Positions 12,601 through 24,719 of a stretch of 64,000 bases of DNA are shown here, one piece after another. Both the position numbers and the translations under genes were made by a program. The DNA comes from Pipra filicauda (Eukaryota > Chordata > Aves > Passeriformes > Pipridae). Below the pieces are notes generated by a model, which had not been told where the DNA came from, ran no database searches, and was given only the letters and a program-made list of their open reading frames with translations. Numbering within the stretch: position 1 is the stretch's first letter; each line of letters starts with the position of its first letter. The stretch lies in assembly GCF_003945595.2 (NCBI RefSeq), contig NW_024103874.1, forward strand, positions 2,862,001 through 2,926,000, written 5' to 3'.

Positions 12601-15358
12601 GGAGCCCAGCTGAAATGCAGGAAATTCCATTGAAACATCAGGAAACCTTTTTTGCACAGAGATGTTGTGGAGTTTCCATCCTTGATATTGAACCTCTAAG
12701 TGGACAGTCCTTGACCCTCCTTTAAGCAGAGGCTTGAACAAGATGCTTTCTAGAGAGAAATCAGATTTGAAATGTGGCATTTGCTGTAGCTATTAGACTT
12801 GTTTATTTATGAGCTTTTACATAGTTATGAAGTAAAGAGATTGCTTTAGTATGCAAGATAGTTCCATGTAATCAGCATTTTCAATAAAGTAACAATTACT
12901 GGATGATATATGGTTGTCCAAGTATGAGCCTTCTGCTTGTCTTCAGCTGAGAATCAAATTACTGCAACAGCTTTATTGAACTTCAAATGAGGCAGAAATA
13001 AAAGCACCATTTTAAAAATTGTTCTCCAAACCACCATTTCTTTATTCCTCACTCAGGTTAAACTCCTATCAGACACTTAGAGAACAGAAATAAAACAAGA
13101 ACATTTACTCAAGCCAAATAATCCTACTAAAATATGATAAATATAAGTGATGACTTTTTGGTTTTTTATAGAAAACAAAACAACTGAAAAACCAACCAAG
13201 CAATTTTATTGATGCAGAACTGTGTCATAGAAAGATCCAAAGCCAAACTTGGAACTTCAAAAGAAAACAGAACTAAGACCAAGAATTGAATTTTTGGAAC
13301 TGAACCTTGGTCCAGTGCCTTTCCAGAAGCGACCCAAGAGTCAAGGTTGAATCTGGTTCAAAGAATAGAGTCAAACAAAACAATAAAAGCCACATGACAG
13401 ATGGGGTGGAATAAACAGCACTTTAAACAGTTCTTTTTACCTTAAAATTTTGTGGAGTTTTGTTTCCAGGCTTGGGACACTTTAAGTAACAAAAGTTTTT
13501 GCAGGAAACATCTTTGCTGTAGATAACAATAACATTTCCTTCTTTGTATTTATTATTTTTGTTTAGATTCTCTGCACACATATATAGGAGTACACATGAG
13601 ATGAATACACATGCAGGATGTAACCACTTATGAGTCTCATCAGGGCTGGGAACAAAGTCCTGCAGAGAGCTGAAAATCCCAATTCATCCTGAGACCAGCA
13701 CCTCGAATCTCTGTAGAAACACTTCTAAAAACCAAAACCAATGAAGACAAAACCAGGAGCTGCACTGAGGAGCTGTAAACACACACACAAACTTTCTAGG
13801 GCTGTTCAGAGATTCATTCTGCAACCAGTGCACTGCGTGCACAGAGCATTCGCTCCAGCAAACGACTCCAGGAGTGCCATGAGATGCAGGTACTCAGGAA
13901 AATGTGATTATGCCTTGAAGATTTTGAAGTTTTATTCCCCAAAAATAGCAGGTATTTTATGGTAGTTTCCAAATTCACCAGTTACGGTCTCTAAAACTTC
14001 ACTATCTGATACATTGCCTTTCCTTTGCAGAGAGATAATGTTAACAGACAAATAATTCCATTTTCAGCACACTGGGAGTGATGAGCTCTGCCTTAGCAAG
14101 GTCACATGTTATAGCAACAGAACCAAATTAAAATGTGATTTTGGACTGGCTTAGCCACCAAGACAAATTCCCTTAGATGAGCCATGGGGTTTTAACAACC
14201 CTATCAAAACAACTTGAGGAATTAATGGCAACAATTCAGGTGAAATACAGTTATCATCCTACTGACCTTTGTCTGGGTTTTTGAAATTCCTTTTGCCATT
14301 TGAGCCCTATATAATTGTTTGATATGATTCAGGCTTGAGAATACCATGCACATGCCTTCCAAGAAATCACCAAGAATTCCAGTTCTGCAATATTTTTGAC
14401 AGGTGTTAATATTACTGTTTTTCTGAGTAGAGGTTAGAACTTAGAAGAAAACTATAAGGAATTAAGTTGGCCAGAGTCATTTGCAAGAAATATGGAAACA
14501 AGGAACGTTTTCATGATTTGCTGGTGCTTGATAGCTTTTATTAACGTCACAGAACTTTCCTGCCAACATGTAGGTTGGTACAAATTAAAGCACTCTTTAA
14601 TTTGCTGTGCTTAACTGTGCTAAAACATGTGCAGTTGTAGAAAGCCACAGAAGGTCCATAGGAGGGAGATATTCCAAGCAAATGGCTCTTCCAGCAAACT
14701 CTCCACTAAGCTGAGCTGTGAAATCTGCTGGGGTGGGTTAAACCCCAAATCTCAGGGGGTTCAGAGAAGCATCTGCTGGTTTTTCCCTCTCATTGTTATT
14801 CCCAGTGCACGAGTTGCTGTGCTTTCCAAGCACATTCCTGGCCATGCCCAGGACAAGCCACTTCACTCAAATTTCCAAGATGTTTTACTGCATCCAAGGC
14901 CATCCTGGCTCAGCGTGGTCTGACCTACCCTTGGAATGTCGCTTCCCACATTCCTGGTACAGCTGGTTTGGGGAGTGCAGTTCACAACATAAATAAGCCA
15001 TTAAATGTTCCCCCCCAGGACACCCTCCAGAACATTCCAAGGAGCCATTAGGGGGTTTTGTGTCAATCTGCCCCGTGGAGACGTTTGTAAAAGGCTCTTT
15101 TGCAGAGGACAATGAAACAGCTCCTTCAGGGAGTGTAAAAATGAATGAGATTAGTCACAGTATGGAGCCTTAATAGTAGGAAAAGCTGATATATATTAAT
15201 ACATTATGATGAATTACCATGGAGGAAAAGCAGAGAATAGCTAAGCATGGGTTAGTTTCTGTTAGATTTTGGTCAAATAACTCTACAAGCATTATTAAAA
15301 TCACCTATTTTCTTACAGTGGACTAAATTCCATGTTTTGGGAGTTGGATTTTTTATCC
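9606..15358. other. Unique non-coding DNA, no gene recognised
   Basis: Mostly AT-rich unique sequence. Open frames reach 110 codons (minus strand, 12448-12780) without any family resemblance. A short (AC)n run lies near 13777-13789. The part at 14700-15110 is richer in G+C and has overlapping short frames on both strands, with no exon structure I can defend. No mobile element is recognisable. Confidence 0.65.
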
Positions 15359-15368
15359 TTTTTTTTTT
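15359..15368. repeat. T10 homopolymer
   Basis: Ten T residues in a row within an AT-rich stretch. It is a simple sequence with no associated retrosequence body. Confidence 0.85.
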
Positions 15369-18300
15369 GTGTATTGTAATAAATTTTTAAAAATATATGA
15401 TTTAGCTCATTTTTTTGCCCTGGATGTCATCAATCAGAGATTAACTAAGAAACCTGAGGGGAAAAAAATATCACTTTTTATGTCAACCACTATTAGACTG
15501 CTTTATTCAAAGCAATTGAGTCAGTAATTATAATGAAAGTAAACAAACAAAATCATAATTTGTTTACCAGAAAAGCTTGTGGCCGTGGCCTACTTGAGAA
15601 TTAAGGGATTAACTGTGGGTAAAAAAGAAACAAGCTGTGGATATTGGTCTAGTTGTTTGAAATTGGGGTTTTTATGTGCCATGTGCAGAGAAAAATGTTT
15701 ACTTGAACCTAAACCTTGCTGTTACTGGGATGGAACTTTTTCCCAAGGAGGTTTATGCATGAAATTCAAACATAGTGAAAAAATTTCCTTTTAGAATTTA
15801 TGTAACCATGTGCAGAAACCTACATTTTCAGGTGTTAACTTATTCATAGATATTTTTAGCTTTCCATTGGGTGTAGGGGAACATTTTCAAAGCTACAAGC
15901 AAGATTTGTTCTAAAAGCAATCCAAGAAGCATCACTATGTCCTTTTTTTTTTTGTTTGATGCAAAAACCAACATTCCAGTATCTTCATGTGAAAACATTT
16001 TAATTTGAAATACTGCACAGAATTTCCAGAAGCCAGGAAGATTGTACTTCTCTAATATGTGACAGGGAATCTACCCTTGAAGATGCAACAAAGGGGGAGA
16101 AGAAAAGCAACTTCCTGAGATGAAAACCTTGGTAGATGCTGCCAAAAATACCCCAGACAGAAAGCAGATGGCCAAGGTGAGGCACCTCCCCTTCCCTCTG
16201 CAGAACCCCCCCAAGCACTAAAATTCACAGGACACATTTCCATGGATCTGGTAGATCCTGCACATGTTGCTGAAGTCTCTACAAGAACCAGTGTACAACC
16301 TCACCAAGCAGCAGGTTTTCTTTCAGGGAATTCCTTGCCCCAGCCCAAGTGTGGGAAGGGTTCTGTTCAGAACAGGTTTCTGAAGGAGGGGGACTGAGCT
16401 GACAGTCAGAGCAGCAACATCCTCATATCCACTTCCCCCATCTATCAGAGTGGAGAAAAAATGGCAAGAAAGTGGGACTTGCAAAACATGAACGCTGTCC
16501 TTGCTCACAAACAGCAGGTACACACAGCATTTCTGAGAGATACCTGTACAGTGTGTATTTGAAAAATATGCAGAGAATTCCCAGCCTCCTCACTGAGACC
16601 ACTGCTCTCTGTCCTTATCATTAAACAAGTTTTCTTAATGTCTGTTCCTTGCTACAATTTAAGCCCGTTATTTCTTGCCATTTCCAGCAAGCCCATGGAA
16701 AACAGTTTATATCCTTTTTGCAGCATGTTAAGCTCAAACCTTCACTTCTCCTGTACACTTCTGGTCTTTCTTGCTCCTCTCTGGCCTGTCTGCACTTTGA
16801 AGGGATGTGGCCAAGTCAGAGTATTACCTCAGGTGAGGCTTTATTAAAGTAAACCCTATTAAAGTGCTGTATCAATATATTAAAACCAGATGGGCTTTCC
16901 CTCAAAACACATTTGGGGTCATACACACACACTTTTTGCTCTCTGAAAGCAGAGGCTTAAGTAGACAAGGGCAAAAACTGAAAAATGGGAGTTCTCTTTT
17001 CAGTAATTAGGAACAAGGACTACAGGCAACACTGCCTTCCTCTAGCTAAAAATTAATTCATATTAAAATTAAGCATTTATTTAGGATGAAGCTACACGAA
17101 CTTAGAAACCAGTTTAGCCACCATAACTTACAGAAACAGGAAAGCAAACAATGCCCCATTATTTTACTCTCAGTAGTGACAAGTCAGCTGGCCTGGACGT
17201 TTCTTATAGCTACAATTAAGCTGATAAAAGTCAGGGTGAAAGATATCTATCCCTCCATTGCTACAAATTAAACAAAAATCACTTACAGAAAATTGTGAAT
17301 AGAGCCCTGGAGAGCCAAGGAGCAGCGTAGCACATTTCAGAAAGTAATTTTCTGCAAGAATATTGCACGGGATAATAAAACTGCAGATAAGAACCTCATT
17401 TTAGTGCCTATCTTTTGACTCTGCTGTGTTGTTACCTCAGGATTATGGTGGTGTTTTGGGAAGATAGGAGACAAAAAGGAAACCCCAAAGAAGATATGTG
17501 TCCTCATTACTCAGACATCATGATGAGAGGTGACATAAAAAGCCTCTACCCAAGGAATGGGGTACCTGGTGGAACCCCTCTGCCAGCTGTTGGCAGGTTC
17601 AGCTACCTGGAGGCTCCAGCTGGAAAAATTAAACAACTTTGGCATGAGCCCCCACCCAGTAAACCTGAGAGAACTAAATTACCTCCCCCAGGTACCCTTA
17701 ACAACTAATATTTCTGAAAACTCCACTTTGCTGACTTAAAACAAATTATGTGTATTTAGAACAACTGGAATTTCACATAAACTATGGATAAAAATCAGTA
17801 GTTTTCCTCAGGTAAGACCTGGGTTCCCTAGAGTATCCTGCCAGCAATTTTAACCTCATGCTTCTCACAATCTGGAGTGGATTGTCCATCCTCCTCCTGC
17901 TGTTTGTCCCCCAGAATTGCCTGAACTCGTCAGATGTTTGGAATAGGGACAACGAATCCGAGCTAGAACTTACCTGCACTGGTGGAAGTCTGGGATGCCT
18001 GAGTAGGGCCAGGGCTCCTGGGGGGCCAGGCCAGCTCTGTAAGTCTGGTCTAAATTACAGACAAATCCACCACCCACCTCTGAGGCACAGACTGGTCATG
18101 GAAGAGGAGGCAGCTTGGACCTGTCTCTACTCAGAACTGGAGAGTTTGGGGATTGATTCCCTCATATTAAGGCTCATAGTAATGGCTTCAACTCTTTCAG
18201 GTGTTTCACCTTCCCAGTCTCCCCACTCAAGGGAGCTCCAAGAACAGGGCACACACATGAGGACATTTAGAACTCAGTGGCAAACCAAATGCACTCCTAG

Positions 18301-21300
18301 ACACACATGAGCAATTCAGGGTTTGGGGAAAATTTTAGCAGTGAAAGGCTGAAAGAGAAGGTGTCTCACATATACTAAATCATATAACTTCACTGAAAGT
18401 AATTTGATTTTGTTTTAAGGTGAACCATGGATGCACTGGAAATCTAAGCTTTGCTTAAATGACATTTCTAGTTCTCCTTGTTGCTAAGAAAAGCTTAAAA
18501 ATAGGATAATGCAAACAGAATAATCTAAAGCAAATGAACAGGATATAGACAAAAGAGAACATATATATTCATTTCAAGCAAAGCTGGGGATCTAAGGGAA
18601 ATCTGGCTGGGATTATCAGCTCATTTCAGCCACGTTGTATTGAGCAATCCCTCAGTGTTTGCAGAGGAATCTACAAAATCTGTGCATGGAGCAAAGCTCC
18701 AATGTGTTGATGAATAATCTTGCTGGACCTGACAGAAGTTTATAACTGTGCAACACTGAGGCCTGGAAAGTGCTCAAATCTCCACTATCCCAGTAACCAA
18801 CCCAGCAGTGAGAGGGGCTACGAGTTTTCTTATCTGAAACACCAAAACCAGAGACTTTATGGTGGGACATAAAAGTCCTCCAAGGAGGGGCAGCAGAGTC
18901 ATGTTGTGGATAATTCATGCATGATGTTTAGGAGGTGAATAAAGGAAAGAAAACTTGGTCCTGGACAAGAACTCAGGATTTCATTTTATGTGATGAAAAT
19001 AATTCACATTCAATGAGCAGTAAGAGAATGTAGTGAACAAAGGGCTGTATTACAGAGAGAATACTTTTGAGAAAAAGCCTAAAAATTATATTCCCTACAT
19101 TAGTAGCCATCTGGTTTAATTTGTGTTAAATTAAATACAGGGTAGATTCAACTGACTTGATCTCCTGTCTGCTTTGAGAGCTGCTTCAATGATAAGAAAA
19201 ACAGTCACTTTTTGCATGTCTTTTGTCTTTTATCATGGGAGTAACTTATTATGTCAGGTTGCATTGTAACACATCCATTGTGTGATTCTGTGCAACAGAT
19301 GGCAGCTTAATAAGGTAAGTCAGGAAATTCGAGATATAGGTAAGGTCTTTTGTGATTTGGCAACGTCTTATCTGTCAAGCTGCTGGATAGCTGATGAGCT
19401 GAGATAGAAATGACAGGGAAAAGAGGAGGGCAGGACAAAGATATGGGTGCCATAATGCTGATTTAGTAAATACCAACCTGCACAGTGAGTAGGAGTGTAG
19501 GTTCAGGCTGCCAAAGCACAGAAGCAAACCTGTGTTGCTCCTGTCAATAGCTGACAGACAGGGCTGTGTCTGGAATCAAGGTGTAGACATGCAGGGAACA
19601 GAGAGAAAAGGAGACCTGACCAGCTGTTCTTCTTTTCTCCCAAACCTGCTTGGGGGTTGGGAATGCTGATTGGTGCTCCCTGCAGAACAGGAGTATGAGG
19701 TGTGGGCTGTCCATGCAGCAGGAGGCCCACAGCCTGCCCAGGGAGAGCAGAAACCTTCCCAGAATGGGTATTTTGTTCTGTGAGGAACAGAAGCTTCTAA
19801 GGGATCAAACCCTGTGGTCTCTTCTCAGCTGAGACCCTGGTGAGCTGTTCTAACACACAGTGGGCAGGGCAGATCTGCCAGTCCTGCTGCTGAATTACAT
19901 TTATAGCTCAGCAGTAGAACAGGAATAGAATGTCCAGCCTTAGCAGAAGAAATGTCTGAGCATTGACATTCTTTCCTTTCTAGTTCTTCATCTCCAACTG
20001 CCTGGATGGGGAGGTGTTGCCAAGGGTACCTGAGGTTTTCCTGTTGGGTCAGCATCCTCCTAATTTGTAGGTCTGGCTCAATTTTATCACCTGGCTCAGG
20101 GCAGAAGAGGTGCAAGGAAGGACTGTGGAGAATAAACTGACAGATGGGCCAGGATAACTACAACTCCCCCTTAAACTGTGCTATCAGCTGCTGAGAGGAA
20201 AATATTGGTTATATATTAGAGGTTTATCAGTTAAGTCCATGGTGTGATGGAGCTCGTTGATGTACCAAATTTATGCAGCTGAAGCTGTGAATGACACATT
20301 TTCTCTTCCAACACTGACCAGGAAACTGGGAGTAATGGGCTTAATGCAAATGAGGCTTGGATGATCATATTCCTGTAGGAATCTGTTATGGGAGGACAGA
20401 TTGCTGAAGAAGTGTTTTAGAGCTGATCCAAGAGCATCTGTAGAATACCTATTTAAAGAAGGTTGCAACACAAGCACCAGAGAAAACTCTTACATGAAAA
20501 ATATGTTTACAGTTCCTAAGCAAACTTTCAAAATTTGTTCTAGACAAAAGGCTATCCAGAAACCTACACTGCAGGATCTTCTAAGAAGAGCTAATTTGTA
20601 TTTTGTTCTCTGGGGGACTTTTAAAAAACAGACCTGACAGCTACTGATTAACTGATCTAATAGTGCACATCTATTCTGCCTGTTAAAATCCCCATCATTA
20701 CATGTCAATTGATAAATATCAAAAGGAAGGACATGTACACTGAACATCCATCTGATACTCTGAGCTTGATCCCACGTGTTTCCTAAAATTCCTATGCTCT
20801 GTTGGTCTCACACCATTATTAAAGATAACACAATGTCTCTGTTTCCCACGGTTTAGGGATATGTTTCCCAACATGGACTAATTCTTTCTTTATATTTATA
20901 AAAATGATATATTCTTTGTATAAATTAATAAGTCAACCCTAGCACTTACACTGCTCTTAATGGAAATGTTTATTACACATGAGAAAACAATTTCAGAATA
21001 TGCTTTGATGGTACCTTAAATAGCATTTTACTTTCAATCTGAGAAACACCGTTGTACTTGGTATAAATTCAAATTAAGATTAGTGACCAGAATTGCCAAT
21101 AAAATAAATGAATAGTTGGGGAATATTTAGATCTATCAGTGGAGTGCATGCTGTACTGAAACAACATTATGTCCTTGCAGGTATAGAATTTTAAATCACA
21201 GTAACATTATTATCAGTGTCTAGCTCCCTGCACTCTGCTTCACAGACACTATTATGCATTGAGCAGCAATTAGTGAGTCACCAGGGATACCTTCCTAGAC

Positions 21301-21388
21301 TCTTCAGGTCAGAAAAGCTAATTAACCTTCCTCCTGTATTCTGAACAGACTTACAATAATCAGTGCCAAATCTCATCCTTCTTTTTAG
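15369..21388. other. Unique non-coding DNA, no gene recognised
   Basis: No recognisable gene or mobile element. A plus-strand frame of 150 codons at 17858-18310 starts with a hydrophobic run that mimics a signal peptide, but nothing downstream matches a secreted family and there is no supporting exon structure. On the minus strand at 17974/17973 there is a perfect consensus splice-donor word (CAG|GTAAGT, bases 17976-17968). It has no convincing upstream exon. A short (AC)6 run lies at 16923-16934. Confidence 0.6.
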
Positions 21389-21401
21389 TTTTTTTTTTTT
21401 T
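21389..21401. repeat. T13 homopolymer
   Basis: Thirteen T residues in a row, read directly, followed by AAACAACTT. It is a simple repeat. Confidence 0.9.
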
Positions 21402-21599
21402 AAACAACTTCTAAAATATTGGTGGCAAATTAGGAAAAATGTAAAGAAGCTCTCCTGATAAAAGCAGAAAATCCACTGAAGAGGTCAAAGAGCTGAAACT
21501 GTGATCCAGGTTTGTTTGTTTATGCCAGGGATTCTTTGTTTAATAGATTTTTTTACAAAGCTCTACGAAGGCAATTTAATTAACTGTCCATTTACACAA

Positions 21600-21955
21600 C
21601 AGACACACGGCGGGACTGGCATGTGAGAACAGCTGCGTTTGTGTGTCAGTGCAGGGACAGTTACAACTGCTGCCCTTGGACAAAGGAACAGCCAAGCATC
21701 CTGTGACAGAGGTGTCACATGGTGTCAACGTGTGTGATGTCATGGCAGGGCAGGGGGTGACAGCACTGGGGGTGATCTCACTCCAGACAGAGCTGTCATG
21801 CTGGGAGTGCTCAGGAGTTGCACTGGAGGGACTTCTCAATACACCAACTGTGGTGTCAGTGCCTCCAGAAGGTGGCCAGAATGTCACCTCTAAAGTGATG
21901 GAAATACTGGTGGAGTGTATTGGAGTCAAGCGGAACATGCATCATTTTTAATGAG
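21600..21955. other. TGTCA/TGACA-rich tract, open on both strands
   Basis: About 355 bases are less AT-rich than their flanks. Frames are open on both strands (minus 21576-21938, 120 codons; plus 21643-21951, 102 codons, non-ATG start), and neither product is recognised. The pentamer TGTCA or its complement TGACA recurs about ten times, in contexts such as GTGTCAGTG, CTGTGACAG, GTGTCACAT, GATGTCATG and GGTGACAGC. TGTCA is the core bound by TALE homeodomain factors (Meis, TGIF), so a regulatory role is conceivable. A decayed tandem repeat or chance composition is equally possible. Confidence 0.35.
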
Positions 21956-21959
21956 TTTA

Positions 21960-24098
21960 ATTCTGGGTTTAATACCTCATGAGAGGAAAGGATGTGCTTG
22001 CTCAGAAACAACACCCCAGAGAGGCAAACTGGCAGCTGAGCCTTCCCCCATGTGATGCCTGGAGGATTTTCCTTGTGCTGTATTCCCTTGCAGTTCATTC
22101 TCAAAGTGATGACACATCTTTTTTTCTTCTTTAGCTGCTGCTCAGGCCTCCTTGCAGATCACTCAGTTAACCTTTGACTATGGGATCATGATCTTCCTGG
22201 GACAAGGAGGGGAAAACCTCCCAGCATTTCAAGCAATGCTGTGGTGCCATAAAAAAATAGCAACAAATGGATCTCATTCTGACCATAGTTCCAGCACCTT
22301 TCGTACAAACTGCTCTTCCAGTTTATTTATCTTCAAAAAGCAGAGAGACAAGTCAAAGCAAATCTGGCAACACTTGTCATCTTGGCAAGTCAGCTTTCCA
22401 AATATCCGGATGAATCCATGAAGGAAAGAAAAGAGCTGCAGCTTTTCCTTCTGTCCCAGGATGTGAAAGGCCCCTGTAGGACCTTCTACATTTCCCTGCA
22501 CTTCCATCAACCAGATCCCAGCCAAGGAGTGCCTTCAGGGGGGTGAAGTACCTCTTACATCCTTGGAGGGGTCAGAGGGTGTTGTCAAGATTTTGACAAA
22601 AAAAGGAAGGCAGAAGTAACGTGCATGTGAATAGGTTAGAACAGGTTTTCTGCAGCACTTAAATACAGGTTAAAAAATCTTCAGATCCCAGTGAAAAGTT
22701 GCAGGTGAACTCAGGGAAGAGAATCAATTTAATGTTCCCAGTGGTTTGCCCAAGTCTCAGGACATGAACTCTGCTAGAACAACATGGCATATCTGTAAAA
22801 CTAATGTTTCCAACTCCTGTGTGATAAATTAGAATAATTCCACTCGTCATACTGCAAGCAACTGGCTGTTCAGAAGCCTTTGAAAAAGTACTTTCAAGAT
22901 AAAATATGTGCTTGTTTTTTCTGTGTCTTTTTAAAAGAATGTTGTATCTTCACAGCTTCAGTGGTAAAAAAAAACACTTCATGTAAAATGTGTTTTTCTC
23001 TGACATTTGGATGTCTTGCAAAGTGGTTTATTATAGATCTTGTGGACGTTTAGATAGTTAATTAAATGTCAGAAACATATTCTCTGTCCTCGTATGAATG
23101 AATATCAAGAGTTTATTTATTCATAGTCTATTTGTTATTCTTTTTCTGTTTCTCACACCAAATTATCAGTTGGAAAGAAAGTCATCAGGGACACTTAAAA
23201 TTTTTAGGGGTCGTAAATCTAATTAACCTCAGCAACTGTGCTTAAAATGGTGAATAATATTAGACAGGTTCTTACAGAACCATTCAGACTTACAGGTATG
23301 TTTGCACCTGTTTTTTCAACTGACCCTTAAATGAATTCTCCAAACATTCATGGAAGGCATGATGTGAGAAGCTGAGAAGACAGAAACCAGGCTGGGATGA
23401 ATTTCAGTTCTTAGCAAACACATTTAGAACTTTACACTTCAGGCCCTGGTCTGAATTGTGAATAATTCAGTTAAAATCGTGGGCCAAAGCTGCAATCCCT
23501 GCAATACACTGAGAGCTATCAGAAGATTGGAGTGAAATGACATCTTTGGGCTTGGTTTTCTCTGTTTAAGGAATGAATGGGGAAGCAATGAGCTGTAGAA
23601 TATTGGAAATGAATAATCTGGAAAGAATTAATTTTATTTAGGTTGGGTAGATATGAATTAAATTTTATGAATGTCTTTAGCTTGGATAAATCCTAAATTC
23701 TCTTGCATTGCAGCATGTAGAGTGGGAAAGCATTCCTTGTATTTTCTGTTTTCATTGCAATTGATCACTCTGAAATGATGACCTGGGAGAATATCTGTAT
23801 TTTTTGCTTCCCAGCATAAAGAGTGGCCTCTGGTTAGTGCTGCCTGGTACCATGCTGGAGGGAAAAACATGTATCTCAGACCTGAGCAGCTGAAAAACAT
23901 GAAATATTGAACAAAGTGAACTGTAAGAGACCATGTGTTTGCAAATTTCCCAGTAAAACAGGGAAAGAATTTAAGGGGAAAATGTGCAGGTGGAAAACTG
24001 AGCCAAGGAGATAAATGGTTTTGAGTCAGGAGAAAGGGATGGAACTATTGATGGGCACTGGGGTTTGTTTGTACATGTCTGACATTAGATGGAGATCA
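21960..24098. other. Unique non-coding DNA upstream of the CR1 insertion
   Basis: AT-rich unique sequence with short open frames only (89 codons or fewer). A T-rich pyrimidine tract ending in TTTAG near 22120-22135 resembles a splice acceptor. The frame that follows (22152-22421) matches no known exon, so I do not call a gene. No mobile element is visible until about 24100. Confidence 0.6.
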
Positions 24099-24714
24099 GA
24101 CAAGCTCAGGCGTCCCTGTCCGGGGGGGCATCGGGCCCAGCCTTGCTGGGGGAGGGAGGGGATTGTCCCCTCTGCTCTGACCTGGGGTGGCCTCACCTGG
24201 AAAATTGGGGCAGTTTGGGGCACCACAATATAAGGAAGATATTAAGGTATTAGAAAGTGTCCAAAGGAGGGTAATGAAGATGGGGAAGGACCTTGATTTG
24301 AAGCCCTGTGAGCAGCTGAGGGCACTTGGTGTGTTCAGCTGGAGAAGAGGAGACTGAGGGGAGACCTCAGTGCAGGTACAACTGCCTGGGGAGGGGCAGA
24401 GGAGGGGCAGGGACTGAGCTCTGCTCTGGGGGACCAGGGACAGGACCCAGGGAATGGTCTGGAGCTGTGTCAGGGGAGGTTTAGGTTGGATCTCAGGAAA
24501 AGGTTTTTCCCCCAGAGGGTAGTTGGGCACTGCCCAGGCTCCCCAGGGCAGTGGGCACAGCACCAAGGCTGCCAGAGCTCCAGGAGGGTTTGGATGATGC
24601 TCTGGGGCACAGGGGGTGACTCTGAGGATGCTCCTGTGCAGGGCCAAGGATTGGACTGGATGATGCTTGTGAGTCCCTTCCAACTCAGCGTATTCTGTGA
24701 TTCTGTGATTGTGA
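24099..24714 (+). mobile_element. CR1 LINE, 5'-truncated 3' fragment
   Basis: This is the 3' part of a chicken-repeat-1 non-LTR retrotransposon in plus orientation. It begins in the last part of the reverse-transcriptase region: the stretch near 24155-24275 (CCCTCTGCTCTGACCTGG..., CACCACAATATAAGGAAG, GTCCAAAGGAGGGTAATGA) is the familiar CR1 end-of-ORF2 sequence. The diagnostic 3' segment follows (GGGAGGTTTAGGTTGGATC, GGATTGGACTGGATGATG, GTGAGTCCCTTCCAACTCAG). It ends in the CR1 tail built of ATTCTGTG octamers at 24692-24712. Frames are broken by stops and indels, so it encodes nothing. GAGATCA occurs at 24092-24098 and again at 24713-24719, which may be a 7-bp target-site duplication. CR1 copies often lack clear duplications, so this is tentative. 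The 195-codon minus-strand frame across the element is an antisense artefact. Confidence 0.95.
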
Positions 24715-24719
24715 GATCA

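Noticed and set aside
17782..17979. Minus-strand frame with an Arg-rich, exon-like composition beside a perfect CAG|GTAAGT donor word
   Set aside because: The frame lies downstream of the donor, where an intron would be, so the two signals contradict each other. The only upstream candidate is a 25-base microexon with a weak acceptor.
17858..18310. 150-codon plus frame with a signal-peptide-like start
   Set aside because: The hydrophobic start is followed by unrecognisable sequence, no family matches, and the start codon is not ATG-supported by context.
24121..24160. G-quadruplex candidate in the CR1 fragment
   Set aside because: Only three closely spaced G-runs. The fourth is about 14 bases away, so it does not fit the usual short-loop pattern.
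24096..24683. 195-codon minus-strand open frame, the longest in the window
   Set aside because: It lies antisense across the GC-rich CR1 fragment and is a by-product of that composition.
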